A stretch of 64,000 nucleotides of DNA from Roseimicrobium gellanilyticum (GTDB taxonomy: Bacteria; Verrucomicrobiota; Verrucomicrobiia; Verrucomicrobiales; Verrucomicrobiaceae), in assembly GCF_003315205.1 (NCBI RefSeq), contig NZ_QNRR01000001.1, positions 248,001 through 312,000 on the forward strand. Reading direction: 5' to 3'. The notes under the pieces are model-generated. The model saw nothing but the letters and a program-made list of their open reading frames with translations, did not search any database and was not told where the DNA came from. A program made the translations under genes and the position numbers. Of this stretch, positions 28,146-38,200 are shown in pieces. Each line of letters opens with the position of its first letter. Positions within the stretch are counted from its first letter, which is position 1.

Positions 28146-29396
28146 TCAGATCCGCAGGTACAATTTCCGGCGGTGCATCCAAAGGAGAATCAACCACAGG
28201 ATCAGGAGCACGGCGCCGCCTTCCAGCACGGGCGCAATGCCTTCCCCAAGTACCTTGAAGACCCCGGTGCCGAGGTGGGTATGCAGCGCCTCGCGGAAGA
28301 AGTCTGATGTCGTGTGCACCAGCACATACATGGCGATGGAGTTCATGCCGATCACCAGCAATGGGAAAGCCCAGCGCTTCCACTCCTGCACTTCGGTGAT
28401 GAAATAGAATCCCGCGAGGATGAGGAAACACCAGCCTCCACTGAAGAGCGTCCATGCAGGGGTCCAGATCTTCTTCACCACCGGGCAGACGCCGGTGACA
28501 TGCAGCGCCCATCCCAATGCGAGACAGATGATGCCCGCATAGATCAAGCGCAGCGTGGCTGCCATGGCCGGAGTATCCTCGGTCCCCTTTTCCGCGCTCA
28601 CCTCCTTCGCTGGCTTCAGTCCCGAGTCATCAGACGCGCTCTTCAGCCAAGCTCCCGCAATCAGGCCCAGAATCATCGTGCCAAGCGTCGGGACGAAGCT
28701 CAGCGTGGCGTAGCCTCCACGATTTCCGGTGAAGAACACTTCGCGCGGGAACAGGTTGAGAAACCACACGTCAAAGGCCCAGGCGGCGTTGCTGTTGATG
28801 TTCCAGTGCGCGAGGAAGCCCTCGAAGTGATGTGGCCAGTCCGGCCTCACATTGGTGGCAGGATAGTTGAAGTCTGCCGGGGGCAGGGGGAAGAGCGCGA
28901 AGGCCAGCCAGTAGCCGACGAGCACGAAGGCCAGTGCTGCCCAACGAGCTTTGCTTCCTACGAAACCGAGGAGAAAAAGGAAGGGATACCCCAATCCGAT
29001 TTGCGAGAGCGTATCCTCGAACGTCCAATAGGTGATGGGCGCATCGATGCTCCTCAGAAAGACGCCGAGCAGGACCAGCAGTAACGAGCGCCACAAAGCG
29101 TGCCACCACAGTTGCGCGGGGCGTTGACCTTTTGCGAGCCGGCCGGCAATAGAAAAGGGCAATGCCACACCCACGAGGAAGCTGAAGCCGGGTTGGATGA
29201 GGTCATGCAGCGAGCACCCAGTCCACTCCACGTGGCTGGTGTGGCGGCCAATGATTTGCCAGAAGCTGCTGTCCGGGAACTGCCGGGCCACGTGAGCCAG
29301 TTCCATGAGTTCCGCCGCCATCAGGAACATCACGAACCCGCGAAATACGTCGATGGCCGTGAGGCGGTTGGGACGAAGGTCTGTGGGTGGCAGCAT
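28146..29396 (-). CDS. DUF5009 / HGSNAT-like membrane acyltransferase
   Basis: 416 aa polytopic membrane protein with about ten helices. N-terminal RLTAIDVFRGFVMFLMAAEL is the hallmark of the DUF5009/DUF1624 group related to heparan-alpha-glucosaminide N-acetyltransferase (NagX-like), and WTGCSLHDLIQPGFSFLVGVALPFS matches the conserved second region. Members move acetyl groups across a membrane onto glucosamine-type acceptors or are uncharacterised. ATG 29396 was chosen: upstream codons code for a non-hydrophobic, family-unlike stretch. A hydrophilic loop at about 235-260 separates the two helix bundles. Followed closely by the C39-like gene. The acceptor is unknown; peptidoglycan or surface glycan is an inference. 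Confidence 0.85.
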   Translation of the reverse strand: MLPPTDLRPNRLTAIDVFRGFVMFLMAAELMELAHVARQFPDSSFWQIIGRHTSHVEWTGCSLHDLIQPGFSFLVGVALPFSIAGRLAKGQRPAQLWWHALWRSLLLVLLGVFLRSIDAPITYWTFEDTLSQIGLGYPFLFLLGFVGSKARWAALAFVLVGYWLAFALFPLPPADFNYPATNVRPDWPHHFEGFLAHWNINSNAAWAFDVWFLNLFPREVFFTGNRGGYATLSFVPTLGTMILGLIAGAWLKSASDDSGLKPAKEVSAEKGTEDTPAMAATLRLIYAGIICLALGWALHVTGVCPVVKKIWTPAWTLFSGGWCFLILAGFYFITEVQEWKRWAFPLLVIGMNSIAMYVLVHTTSDFFREALHTHLGTGVFKVLGEGIAPVLEGGAVLLILWLILLWMHRRKLYLRI

Positions 29397-29604
29397 GGCG
29401 CCATGACACCGAAAGCCAGGGGGGGAGTCAAGCGTGCCGGTGGGGCCCAGAGGACATTTGCTCTGAATCCACCCGCCGTCCCCAGACGCAAATAGTTGTG
29501 TGACCGCCTCTCCGCTGCTAAAGCTCTCGCACACTTCGGTTCAGCTTGCGGTGCTCGCACCCCAGACTGGGTCGCGCATGGTGCGCGCATCCCGAAGCTA
29601 CTGC

Positions 29605-30171
29605 ATGGAGGAGGAAACCGACGAAGCCATTCTGCAACGTGTCGCCACGGGGAACGAGGCTGCGTTTGCCGAGCTGTACGATCGCTTCTCCGGTCCACTC
29701 TACGCGCTCGCCCGCCGCATCTTGAATGACGATCAGGAGGCCCGCGACGCCCTGCAAGAAGGCTTTCTCTACCTTTGGGACCGCGCCCGCGACTACGATG
29801 CCTCCAAGAGCAAGGCGTTCACCTGGGCGGTCATCATCTTCCGTCACAAGGCCATCGATCGCCTGCGCTCAGCGCGCCGTCGTGCCAAGCTGGTGGAGGA
29901 TGCCACCGTGGAACTGCTGCCCACTCTGGATGGTTCCAATGTGGAACGAGCGGACCGTGCGGCGGATCGTGCAGAACGCGCCGGCATTGTCCGACGTGCC
30001 CTGGAGTCTCTGCCGGAGGCTCAGCGCCGGTGCATTGAGTGGGCCTTCTTGAAAGGGTTGACCCATTACCAATTGTCCGAGAAATTTGATGAGCCTCTGG
30101 GAACGGTGAAGACCAATATCCGGCGTGGCCTGCTCAGGCTGCGCGATATTCTGAAAGGAGGTGACGCATGA
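29605..30171 (+). CDS. ECF-type RNA polymerase sigma factor (RskA-partnered)
   Basis: 188 aa. Region 2 runs from about residue 20 (AFAELYDRFSGPLYALARRIL) with the -10 recognition part AFTWAVIIFRHKAIDRLR; region 4 is QRRCIEWAFLKGLTHYQLSEKF...GTVKTNIRRGLLRLRDIL. No extra domains. ATG 29605 was preferred; an in-frame ATG 27 bases upstream would add nine unremarkable residues. The stop overlaps the start of an RskA-type anti-sigma gene (ATGA), so both are made together and the sigma factor is presumably held inactive at the membrane until a signal arrives. The linked downstream genes, including a membrane esterase, are candidate targets, but no promoter motif was established. Confidence 0.93.
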   Translation: MEEETDEAILQRVATGNEAAFAELYDRFSGPLYALARRILNDDQEARDALQEGFLYLWDRARDYDASKSKAFTWAVIIFRHKAIDRLRSARRRAKLVEDATVELLPTLDGSNVERADRAADRAERAGIVRRALESLPEAQRRCIEWAFLKGLTHYQLSEKFDEPLGTVKTNIRRGLLRLRDILKGGDA

Positions 30172-31013
30172 CGGATCGGCAGCAGGAACAAATCGCCTTG
30201 CACGCGCTCGATGCACTCACGCCTGAAGAGGTGCGGGTACTGGAGAGTGAGTGGCGCTATGAGGCGCGCCTGAGAGAGGAGTACGCGGAGTTGTCCGAGG
30301 TGGCAGCTGAGATTGCGCATCTCATGCCCGCTGAGACACCGCCCGCAGACGTGCGTGAGCAGCTTCTCGCCACGCTGAAGCGTCAGCGCCGGGCCAAGGT
30401 CACGCCGATCTCCATCGCGTGGAAAGTCGTGCGCAGTCCGTGGGTTGCCTGGGCTGCCGCCGCCGTGATTGCCGTTTCCGCGACGGGGCTCTGGACTGCC
30501 AATCGCGAACTCAACAACCGCGTCACCACCCTGGTGATGAGCGAGACTGCTGCACAGGGCGAAGTGGCTGACGCGCGGAAGGCGCAGGACTTGCTCAAGA
30601 CGCAGGTCGCTGATGCAGATGCACGCTATGCGAAACTTCTGACCGAGGCTGAGCAGCTGCGTAAAGGCATCGCTGTGGCCAGCATGGAGGTGTCCATGCT
30701 GCGCGCCAGTGTGAAGCGGTATGAAGAGGGTGAAGTACTCGTGGTCTGGGATCAAACCAAGCAGGAGGGCCTTATCAAGCTGGCCCACATGCCCAGCGTG
30801 CAACCCGGCAAGGACTACCAGCTCTGGGTCATTTGCAAGCGACAGCAAACTCCGGTGAATGCCGGCGTGGTGAAGGTGAACGAAAAGGGCGAAGCCACGG
30901 TGGTCTTCCACCCGAGCAAGCATATCGCAGAAGTCTCCAAGTTCGCCGTGAGCCTGGAGAAGGAAGGCGGCGCGCCAGAGGTGGAAGGACCGGTCATCCT
31001 CGCGAGCAAATAG
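30168..31013 (+). CDS. Membrane-anchored anti-sigma factor, RskA family
   Basis: 281 aa. The cytoplasmic N-terminus (about 1-80) begins QIALHALDALTPEEVRVLE, typical of the RskA sigma-binding domain without the zinc HxxxCxxC motif. A single membrane helix lies at about 89-111 (SPWVAWAAAAVIAVSATGLW), followed by a periplasmic coiled coil (about 112-185) and a C-terminal beta domain (DYQLWVICKRQQTPVNAGVV...) found in RskA proteins. Overlaps the ECF gene by 4 bases. Release probably requires proteolysis, as known for RskA; no site-1 protease is next to it. Confidence 0.92.
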   Translation: MTDRQQEQIALHALDALTPEEVRVLESEWRYEARLREEYAELSEVAAEIAHLMPAETPPADVREQLLATLKRQRRAKVTPISIAWKVVRSPWVAWAAAAVIAVSATGLWTANRELNNRVTTLVMSETAAQGEVADARKAQDLLKTQVADADARYAKLLTEAEQLRKGIAVASMEVSMLRASVKRYEEGEVLVVWDQTKQEGLIKLAHMPSVQPGKDYQLWVICKRQQTPVNAGVVKVNEKGEATVVFHPSKHIAEVSKFAVSLEKEGGAPEVEGPVILASK

Positions 31014-31055
31014 CGCGGGCGGGTTCTGCATGGTGCGCAAGTTGTCCCACCTCGC

Positions 31056-32210
31056 ATGCTGACGATCTGGGTTCGCCTCCGCCTGATGATGGCGATCCTG
31101 TGCGCGCTTCTCGCGCTGCACGTCGTCGTGCTCATCGATACCCGGTTGAACTGGCAGCTTACCCTGCTGGCCACGGAGTATGGCCATCGCATTGCGGTCC
31201 TGGCCATCGTGCTCGCGTGCACTGGCATGTTCATTCGTCGCCGGGATGAACTGGCGGGCACGGCGCTGCTTCTGGGATCTGCATTCGTCTTGCTGACGCC
31301 GGTGTGGCAGATGGCGGGCATCTCGGGGCGATTGGCTGGAGAGATGCGAGCCGCCTTTGGTGAGAAGGCTGCGCGCCACCCGCACTCCGTGCCGTTCACC
31401 TCGCTGTGGCTTGGCTTGAAAAAGCCAGCGTGGAAGGGTGCGGAGGAGTTTGTCTATACTGACTCAACGGCGACCCAGCCTCTACGGGTCCACTTCTTCC
31501 GCGCCGAGCATCGTGCTCATGCCCCATGCATCATCGTCATCCACGGAGGCGGCTGGGAGAATGGCGCCGCCACCGAGTTTCCAGCGTGGAGTGCCTATTG
31601 GTCTGCCCGGGGCTATGCCGTCGCGTGTGTGGAGTATCGCCTGGCTCCCACGCACCAGTGGCCCGCACCGCTGGCGGACATGCAGCAGGCTATTGCCTGG
31701 CTGAAGGCGCACTCGGACGAACTCAACATCGATCCCGCCCGCTTCGTCCTCCTCGGTCGCAGCGCCGGCGGGCAGATTGCAAGTGCCTGCGCGGTCAGCC
31801 TGCGCGATCCGATGATCCGTGGTTGCATCGCCATCTATGCTCCGCACGACATGTTCTTCGCGCGACGCTTCGCCTTTGCAGAGGATGTGCTGGATTCCCG
31901 GCGGCTGCTTCGAAACTATCTTGGAGGTGATCCAGACGAGGCTGCCGAAAACTACCGCACGGCCTCGGCCTTCATGCTCGCCAGCAGCGACACCTGCCCC
32001 ACGTTACTCCTCCACGGCACAAGGGATACATTCGTCTGGAACATGCAGAGCCGGCGTTATGCGCAGCGACTCGAGCAGCTCGGCGTGAAGCATCACGTGA
32101 TCGAGATGCCCTGGGCGGTGCACGGGTTTGACTGGCCTTTTGATGGACCCGGTGGCCAGATCACCCGGGCAGCGGTCGACGGCTTCCTGAATGCCGTGGT
32201 GGGGGATTGA
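31056..32210 (+). CDS. Membrane-anchored alpha/beta hydrolase (esterase/lipase)
   Basis: 384 aa. Three or four N-terminal hydrophobic helices (about 5-100) precede an alpha/beta-hydrolase domain. The oxyanion motif HGGGW starts at His163, the nucleophile elbow is GRSAGG (Ser236), the acid is in HGTRDTFV, and the histidine in AVHGFD near the C-terminus, so the triad is complete. The closest type is the HSL/BD-FAE esterase group, which cleaves small esters or acetylated sugars. The catalytic part probably faces the periplasm, but the even or odd number of helices is uncertain. It follows the anti-sigma gene by 42 bases and may share its transcript. Natural substrate unknown. Confidence 0.9.
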   Translation: MLTIWVRLRLMMAILCALLALHVVVLIDTRLNWQLTLLATEYGHRIAVLAIVLACTGMFIRRRDELAGTALLLGSAFVLLTPVWQMAGISGRLAGEMRAAFGEKAARHPHSVPFTSLWLGLKKPAWKGAEEFVYTDSTATQPLRVHFFRAEHRAHAPCIIVIHGGGWENGAATEFPAWSAYWSARGYAVACVEYRLAPTHQWPAPLADMQQAIAWLKAHSDELNIDPARFVLLGRSAGGQIASACAVSLRDPMIRGCIAIYAPHDMFFARRFAFAEDVLDSRRLLRNYLGGDPDEAAENYRTASAFMLASSDTCPTLLLHGTRDTFVWNMQSRRYAQRLEQLGVKHHVIEMPWAVHGFDWPFDGPGGQITRAAVDGFLNAVVGD

Positions 32211-32264
32211 TGGCGCAGAAATGCGTGCGTGCCTTCTGCGGTTTCCATGTCATCATGCGGAGAC

Positions 32265-33671
32265 ATGGATCATCACGAGCAACCGCCCCGGCGCGAGCCC
32301 CACGAGCGGTGGCTGGATGAGGAGGATGACCTCCCTCAACCGCCGCCGATGCGACGTGGCGGCCTCAATGAGCGGCGGTCCGAGACAGTGAGGCGCAGCA
32401 CGCAGGTGATGACCTTCCTGCTGCTCGGCGTGCTGGTGCTGATGGTGCTGGCCTACACCTACCTGAAGGATGAACCCCGCCCGTGGGAGGATGACCTGAA
32501 ACGATCTTCGATGACGGAGGAGAGCCAGGATCTCTCGGCTCCGAGTCGCATGAAGTACATGCTGATGGCGGGTTCCAAAATCCGGCTCATTGAATATCCC
32601 AATACGCCTCCATGGGAGTGGGATACACCATCACTCGCCCAAGCCCTCGATGACAATGGGATGGTGCTCGACAACCTCCGCGACCTGCTGGAGGAGAAGA
32701 CGGAGGAATGGAGCCCGCGCAACCTGCTCTGGATGGTCGAGGACTTCGGGGCCGATTCCGCGTGGCATGCTGTCATGAAGCTGAAGCAGGCAGAGTCTGC
32801 CTACCTCAGCCGGAGCGGTCGGGAGGAGGCAGCCTTTCTCGCTGCGATGGACCTCGCCCGACTGGGCCATTTGCTGGAGCAACTTGATGCCTGGCCTTCC
32901 TTCATGGACCGCTCGCTGGATCTGCACCAAGCCAGTGCCCAGTCCCTGGCCATGCTGTTGCGCCGCACCCAGCTCGATGCGCAGACGCTCCGCCGCCTGC
33001 AGGAGGAGGTCTATCGTCCGTGGGCTCCTTCTGCCACCGCCTTGCGCGAGGCGATGAGTGGATTCTACGGGTTTGAGCGGAAGCTGCTGGTCGGGCCAGA
33101 GGATGGTGAGCCGCCCCTGCCTGAGGGATACATCCCGGTGCGTACAGACTGGCTTCTCTTCAAACCCAACGCCACGCTGCATCTCTTTGCAGACAGCTTT
33201 CGCGAACTAAAAAGCGAATCATCGGCAACGGTTATGGCACGGCAAAACCAAATTGGCTTCCGCATGCGCCAACGGGCCAAGGGGGGCATGCTCATTCCGG
33301 ATGGAAATGCCACGGGCGAGGAATACTTTGCCACGCGCATCCAGCCCTACTTCGCCCTGCCGGACCGGCACGGCCTCGCACGTGCACAGCATGCCTCCAT
33401 CATGACACTCTTTGCGGTGCGCCGGTTCCTGCTCGTGGAAGCGCGCGTGCCGAAGGACGCCGGTGAATTGACCGCAGCCTACCTTCCGGAAGACGTGGTG
33501 GATCCTTTCACCGGCGCACGACTGCGCATCAATCTTGCTTCCGGTCTGATCTACTCTGTTGGCACGGACATGCGGGATGATGGCGGACGCGTCTCGCCTC
33601 TGCCGCTGGACGACCCCACGGAGCCGACACTGGAAATCGGAGTCTCCGTGGCGAAGCCCGCATCGTCCTAG
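32265..33671 (+). CDS. Single-pass membrane protein, unknown function
   Basis: About 468 aa; no family recognised. A hydrophilic, acidic and proline-rich N-terminus (MDHHEQPPRREPHERW) leads to one membrane helix (about 48-68, VMTFLLLGVLVLMVLAYTYL). The rest is a mostly helical soluble domain, likely periplasmic, ending in a beta-type region (DPFTGARLRINLASGLIYSVGTD) that resembles pseudopilin-like endings of other verrucomicrobial proteins. Starts at 32247 (ATG) and 32229 (GTG) are also possible because none has a good ribosome-binding site. Located 54 bases after the esterase on the same strand. Convergent with the VOC gene, 7 bases apart. Confidence 0.75.
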   Translation: MDHHEQPPRREPHERWLDEEDDLPQPPPMRRGGLNERRSETVRRSTQVMTFLLLGVLVLMVLAYTYLKDEPRPWEDDLKRSSMTEESQDLSAPSRMKYMLMAGSKIRLIEYPNTPPWEWDTPSLAQALDDNGMVLDNLRDLLEEKTEEWSPRNLLWMVEDFGADSAWHAVMKLKQAESAYLSRSGREEAAFLAAMDLARLGHLLEQLDAWPSFMDRSLDLHQASAQSLAMLLRRTQLDAQTLRRLQEEVYRPWAPSATALREAMSGFYGFERKLLVGPEDGEPPLPEGYIPVRTDWLLFKPNATLHLFADSFRELKSESSATVMARQNQIGFRMRQRAKGGMLIPDGNATGEEYFATRIQPYFALPDRHGLARAQHASIMTLFAVRRFLLVEARVPKDAGELTAAYLPEDVVDPFTGARLRINLASGLIYSVGTDMRDDGGRVSPLPLDDPTEPTLEIGVSVAKPASS

Positions 33672-33678
33672 CTGGGGC

Positions 33679-34053
33679 TCAGGAGTCCGTCTGCGAGTGC
33701 AGAGCAATGCGATTGCCCTCGCTATCCAGCACGATGGCCCGGAATCCCCACGGTCCGATCGGTTCCACATCCGTTCGCATCTTGCCGCCGTTGGCCTTCA
33801 CCGCTTCCACGGCGGCGCGCAGCCTGCCATCCACGTTGAAGTATTGCATGGTGCCCTGGTCGGTGGGGGAGGATTCATCCGACTTGTAGAGACAACCACC
33901 CAGGACATTTTCCTCACCCGGGAGCATTCCCATCACAAAGCCACCACCCATGTCCACCTTGTTCACCGGCTCACCGAGCACGGCGCTGTAGAAGGAGATG
34001 GCGCGATCCAGATCGTTCACGGGGATGTCAAACCAGACAATGAGCTTCTTCAT
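33679..34053 (-). CDS. VOC/glyoxalase-fold protein
   Basis: 124 aa. Starts MKKLIVWFDIPVNDLDRAISFYSAVLG, the usual first repeat of vicinal-oxygen-chelate proteins of the PhnB/YkcA kind, and ends with GFRAIVLDSEGNRIALHS, the second repeat. Family members include glyoxalases, dioxygenases and resistance proteins; this one is close to small, generic members whose substrate is unknown. The open frame extends far upstream of ATG 34053, but that part is not family-like and runs antisense to the nitrilase start, so it was excluded. Convergent with the preceding membrane-protein gene and divergent from the nitrilase gene. Confidence 0.9.
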   Translation of the reverse strand: MKKLIVWFDIPVNDLDRAISFYSAVLGEPVNKVDMGGGFVMGMLPGEENVLGGCLYKSDESSPTDQGTMQYFNVDGRLRAAVEAVKANGGKMRTDVEPIGPWGFRAIVLDSEGNRIALHSQTDS

Positions 34054-34183
34054 GGCGCAAGTGTGATGGGGCGGGAAAATTCTGGCAACGGGCAAGTTCG
34101 TCACCCGATGATGGCTTCTGGGAGTATGGAAAGGTGTCGTTTTCGGATTGTAGAGACTTGGGATTGTGCGGCAGACTGACCCC

Positions 34184-35023
34184 ATGCGCATTGCCCATTG
34201 CCAGTACGAATCGTGGGTTGGTGACTTCGAACACAATCTCAAGCGTGTGGAAGAGGGACTTGCCCGGGCGGACCGGGAGCAGGTGGAGATTGTCTCCTTC
34301 CCGGAGTGTTTTCTTTCAGGGTATCCGGATACGGAGGAAGAAGCACGACGTGGCGCCTTTGCGATGGATTCACCCCAGCTTGCCAAGGTGCTGGACCTGA
34401 CGAGCCGGTTTGAACCCACCCTCATTGTTGGCTTCAATGAGAAACGTGGCTCAGACCTGTACAATTCGGTGGTGGTGGCCCATCGAGGACATGTGCTCGG
34501 TGTGTACAGCAAGTGCGCTGCGTACCAGAAGTTTCACAAGCAGGGGCGCGAGTTTCCCATCTTCGAGCGTGGAGGAGTGAAGTTCGGCGTCATCATTTGC
34601 GCGGATGGCGGCTACATCGAGCCTGCGCGTATTCTTGCCGCGAAGGGCGCTCGCATCATCTTTGCGCCGCACTTCAACTACATCCGCGACACCGGGCTCA
34701 TCAGCCATTTCATGAAGGTGCGCGCGGACCACACGGCGCGCGCCATTGAGAACAGCGTGTATCTCGTACGTGGCAACAATGTGGTGCTGGACACCGCGAA
34801 AAGCGGCATCACCCGCACGTCAGGCGTGGGCTATGGAGACAGCTACGTCATCGACCCAGGAGGCGAGATCCTGGTGCGCAGCCGGAGACATGCGGAAGAC
34901 TTCATCTCCATCGATCTGGAGGTGAGCAAGGGGCCGGACCAGTCCTTCGGCATGAGCAGGTCTGCGTGGAGCTTCCGAGAGTTTGGGGGGATTCTTGAAG
35001 AGGCGCTGAGAAGTTCAAAGTAG
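34184..35023 (+). CDS. Carbon-nitrogen hydrolase (nitrilase superfamily)
   Basis: 279 aa. The catalytic triad is visible: Glu41 in FPECFLSGYP, Lys110 in GVYSKCAAYQ, Cys139 in GVIICADGGYIEPARILAAKGA. These enzymes hydrolyse amides or nitriles, or act on N-carbamoyl compounds; the exact branch is not clear from sequence. ATG 34184 gives MRIAHCQYESWVGD, a normal family start; the GTG at 34166 is less likely. No signal peptide, so cytoplasmic. The stop codon lies inside the left arm of a perfect 32-nt inverted repeat, so the 3' end of the message would fold. No partner genes suggest a pathway. Confidence 0.92.
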   Translation: MRIAHCQYESWVGDFEHNLKRVEEGLARADREQVEIVSFPECFLSGYPDTEEEARRGAFAMDSPQLAKVLDLTSRFEPTLIVGFNEKRGSDLYNSVVVAHRGHVLGVYSKCAAYQKFHKQGREFPIFERGGVKFGVIICADGGYIEPARILAAKGARIIFAPHFNYIRDTGLISHFMKVRADHTARAIENSVYLVRGNNVVLDTAKSGITRTSGVGYGDSYVIDPGGEILVRSRRHAEDFISIDLEVSKGPDQSFGMSRSAWSFREFGGILEEALRSSK

Positions 35024-35171
35024 AAGGCTTCTCCAGAAGCCTTTCACCATGGCCCTGCCCACGCCTGCATTTTTTCACTTGGTCTGAAGTCCCTTTGCAT
35101 CATCCTGTGCCGACAGAAACTCCTCGACCTGTGGGAGCCGTGAAAGGCTTCTGGAGAAGCCTTCTACTTTG
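35016..35171. repeat. Perfect 32-nt inverted repeat with palindromic cores
   Basis: Left arm 35016-35047 and right arm 35140-35171 are exact reverse complements, 92 bases apart. Each arm contains its own 18-nt hairpin, AGGCTTCTCCAGAAGCCT or its complement (8-bp stem, 2-base loop). The left arm includes the stop codon of the nitrilase gene. The layout is that of a paired REP/BIME or a small MITE-like element; it could also end transcription. No open frame of note lies between the arms. Confidence 0.8.
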
Positions 35172-35259
35172 CAGCGCATGTCCGATTTCGCACAAACATT
35201 GTCCGCTAGAGCCCTGATGTCCTCCCGTAGCCTCACCCTCGCTCCAACGCATTCTCGCC

Positions 35260-38200
35260 ATGCACTCCTCACGTCTCACCCTGCCGCTGATGATGGCGGC
35301 TCTGGCCAGCTTGGCCCCGGTCCCCACGGCCTCTGCTGAATCCTTGATCCGATGGGAAAAGCGCGTGCTGGAAACGCGTTTTTTCAGCGAAGGCGCCGCC
35401 TTCGGCGACCTGAACAACGACGGAAAAAACGACATTGTCTACGGGCCCTATTACTGGCTCGGTCCGGATTTCAAGACACCAGTGTCCTTCTACAAACAGG
35501 ACGAATTCAACATCAATGGCTACTCCAACAACTTCTTCTCCTATGTCCACGATGTGGATGGAGATGGCTTCAAGGATGTGCTGGTACTTGGATTCCCCGG
35601 GAAGGATGCCCGCTGGTACCGCAATCCCGGCAAGACTCCCTCAGCAGAGTGGCAGGCCTTTCAGGTGGCGGACATCGTCGATAACGAATCGCCCGAGTTC
35701 ACGGACGTCACCGGCGATGGCAAGCCAGAAGTCGTCTGCTCGCGCGAAGGCCGCTTTGGCTACTACTCCGCTGACGGGGGCGATGTAACCAAGACGTGGC
35801 AGTGGCATCCTCTCACGGAAGACGTGAAGGTGGGCAAATTCACCCACGGCATGGGCATTGGCGATGTGAATGGTGATGGACGCCTGGATTTCCTCGAGGC
35901 GAAGCGCTGGTGGGAGGCCCCTGCGTCCGGGAATGCATGGAAGCAGCACACCTTCAATCTCACCGGCGGTGGCGGTGCGCAGATGTTCGCCTACGACTTC
36001 AATGGTGACGGTCGCAATGACATCATCACCTCGTTGAACGCGCACCAGTATGGCGTGGCCTGGTTTGAGAACAAGGGGGGGCAGGACGGTGCGGCATGGG
36101 AGAAGCGTCTCATCGTGGGATCGCAGCCTTGGGAGAATGAATACGGCGTCCGCTTCAGCCAGCCGCACGCGCTTGCGTTGCAGGACGTTGATGGCGATGG
36201 ACTGAAGGACCTGATCACCGGCAAACGCTACTGGGCGCACAATGGACATGATCCGAACGAGCGCGATCCTCGCGTGCTCTACTGGTTCCAGACGAAGCGT
36301 GGCAAGGATGGCAAGGTCGAGTTCATCCCCCATATGATCGATGGTGACACCGGCGTGGGTACGCAGCTCACCACGGGCGATATCGATGGCGATGGACTGC
36401 TCGATGTGGTTGTGGGCAACAAGTATGGTTGTCGTGTGCTTCTGCAGCGTCGTGAGCAGGTGAGCGCGGAGCGCTTTGCGCAGTTCCAGCCCCGCAAATT
36501 CTATGGACCGGAGTCCATGCCATCCTCGAAATATGCCGGCGGTCTGAGCCCGCAGGAAGCGGTGAAGGCGATGACGCTGCCTGCAGGTTTCAAGGCAGAG
36601 TTGGTGACGGCGGAGCCTGATCTCGTGCAACCGATTGCCATGTGCTGGGACGAGCGTGGCCGCCTCTGGGTGGTGGAAGGCAATACCTATCCCCAACGCG
36701 CTCCGGAAGGGGAGGGCAAGGACCGCATCCTCATCTTCGCGGATGAAGATGGCAACGGCAGCTTCGAGACCCGCAAGGTGTTCCTCGAAAACCTCAACCT
36801 CGTGTCCGGCATCGAGGTTGGCTTTGGTGGTGTCTGGGTCGGTGCGGCGCCGAACTTCCTCTTCATCCCAGACAAGGATCGCGATGACAAGCCGGATGGA
36901 CCCGCGCAGGTGCTGCTGGATGGCTGGGGGTATCAGGACACGCACGAAACGCTCAACAGCTTCATCTGGGGACCTGATGGCTGGCTCTATGGTTGCCATG
37001 GTGTCTTCACCCACTCGCGTGTGGGCAAACCAGGCACTCCAGACGAGCAGCGCACTCCGCTGAATTGCGCTGTATGGCGCTACCATCCGGTGAAGCACGA
37101 GTTCGAAGTCTTCGCGCACGGTACCAGCAATCCTTGGGGATTGGACTACAATGACCAGGGCGAGTTCTTCGTGACCGCGTGCGTCATCCAGCATCTGTAT
37201 CACATTGTGCCGGGTGGCCGCTATCACCGCCAGGCTGGCCAGCACTTCAATCCTCATACCTATGAGGACATCAAGACCATGGCGGACCATGTGCACTACG
37301 CGGGCAGCGTCGGTGAGAATGCGCACTGGGGGCCGCGTGCCGGTCAGGTGAATCTCCCCGTCAGCAATGACACCGATCACGCTGGTGGCGGTCATGCGCA
37401 CTGTGGACTGGCGATTTACAACGGTGACAATTTCCCGGTCGAGTACAGAGGTGAACTGCTCTTCAGCAATCTTCATGGCCATCGCCTGGTGCAGGATCAT
37501 GCGGACCCAATTGCCAGCTCGTATGTGGGCCAGCATCGCGCGGACTTCATGCGCAGCAACGACCACTCCTTCATCTCGGTCACGCAAAAGGTCGGTCCAG
37601 ATGGCGCTTTGTACATCAGCGACTGGTCGGACAAGCAGACCTGCCATCATCGCGATGTGAAGGCGTGGGACCGCAGCAACGGGCGTATCTATCGCATCGT
37701 GTATGACACGCACAAGCCGTGGAAGGGAGACCTCGCGAAGCTGGGCGATGCCGAACTCGCGAAGATGGCCGTGGAGAGCACGAATGGATGGTTCGAGCGC
37801 ATGGCACGCCGCGTCCTCATGGAGCGTGCGGCCTCTGGCAAGCTGGAAAAAGATGCCTCAGGCAATCCCGTCGCGCCGATGAAACTCATGGAGTGGTATG
37901 TGATGAACTCCGCTCCGAACAAGGAGAGTGTGCCCAATGGCAGATTGAAGTCCCAATGGGCGTTGCAAGTGATCGGGGCTGCGGAGCAGGATGTCGTGGG
38001 AACTCCACCCGCAGACACGGATGAGAGCGTGAACGTTTTCGCGATTCGTACTCTCCAGGGCAAGGGCTTGAGTGCTGAATCCATCGGTCACCTCAACACG
38101 GCGGCGAAAGCCACCAAGTCGCCGGTGGTGCGCCGCGAACTCGCGTCGCTTCTCCAGCGCCTTCCTATTGCCCAGCGTGAGGGTATTGCCATGGCCCTCA

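Noticed and set aside
34054-34512. Upstream extension of the VOC protein frame
   Set aside because: The extension runs antisense through the nitrilase start and is Ser/Arg/Pro-rich; the VOC family begins at MKKLIVWFDIP.
35641-37713. A 690-codon minus-strand open frame inside the dehydrogenase gene
   Set aside because: Same cause: codon bias of the plus-strand gene leaves few stops in this antisense frame. No domain, signal or regular hydrophobic pattern.
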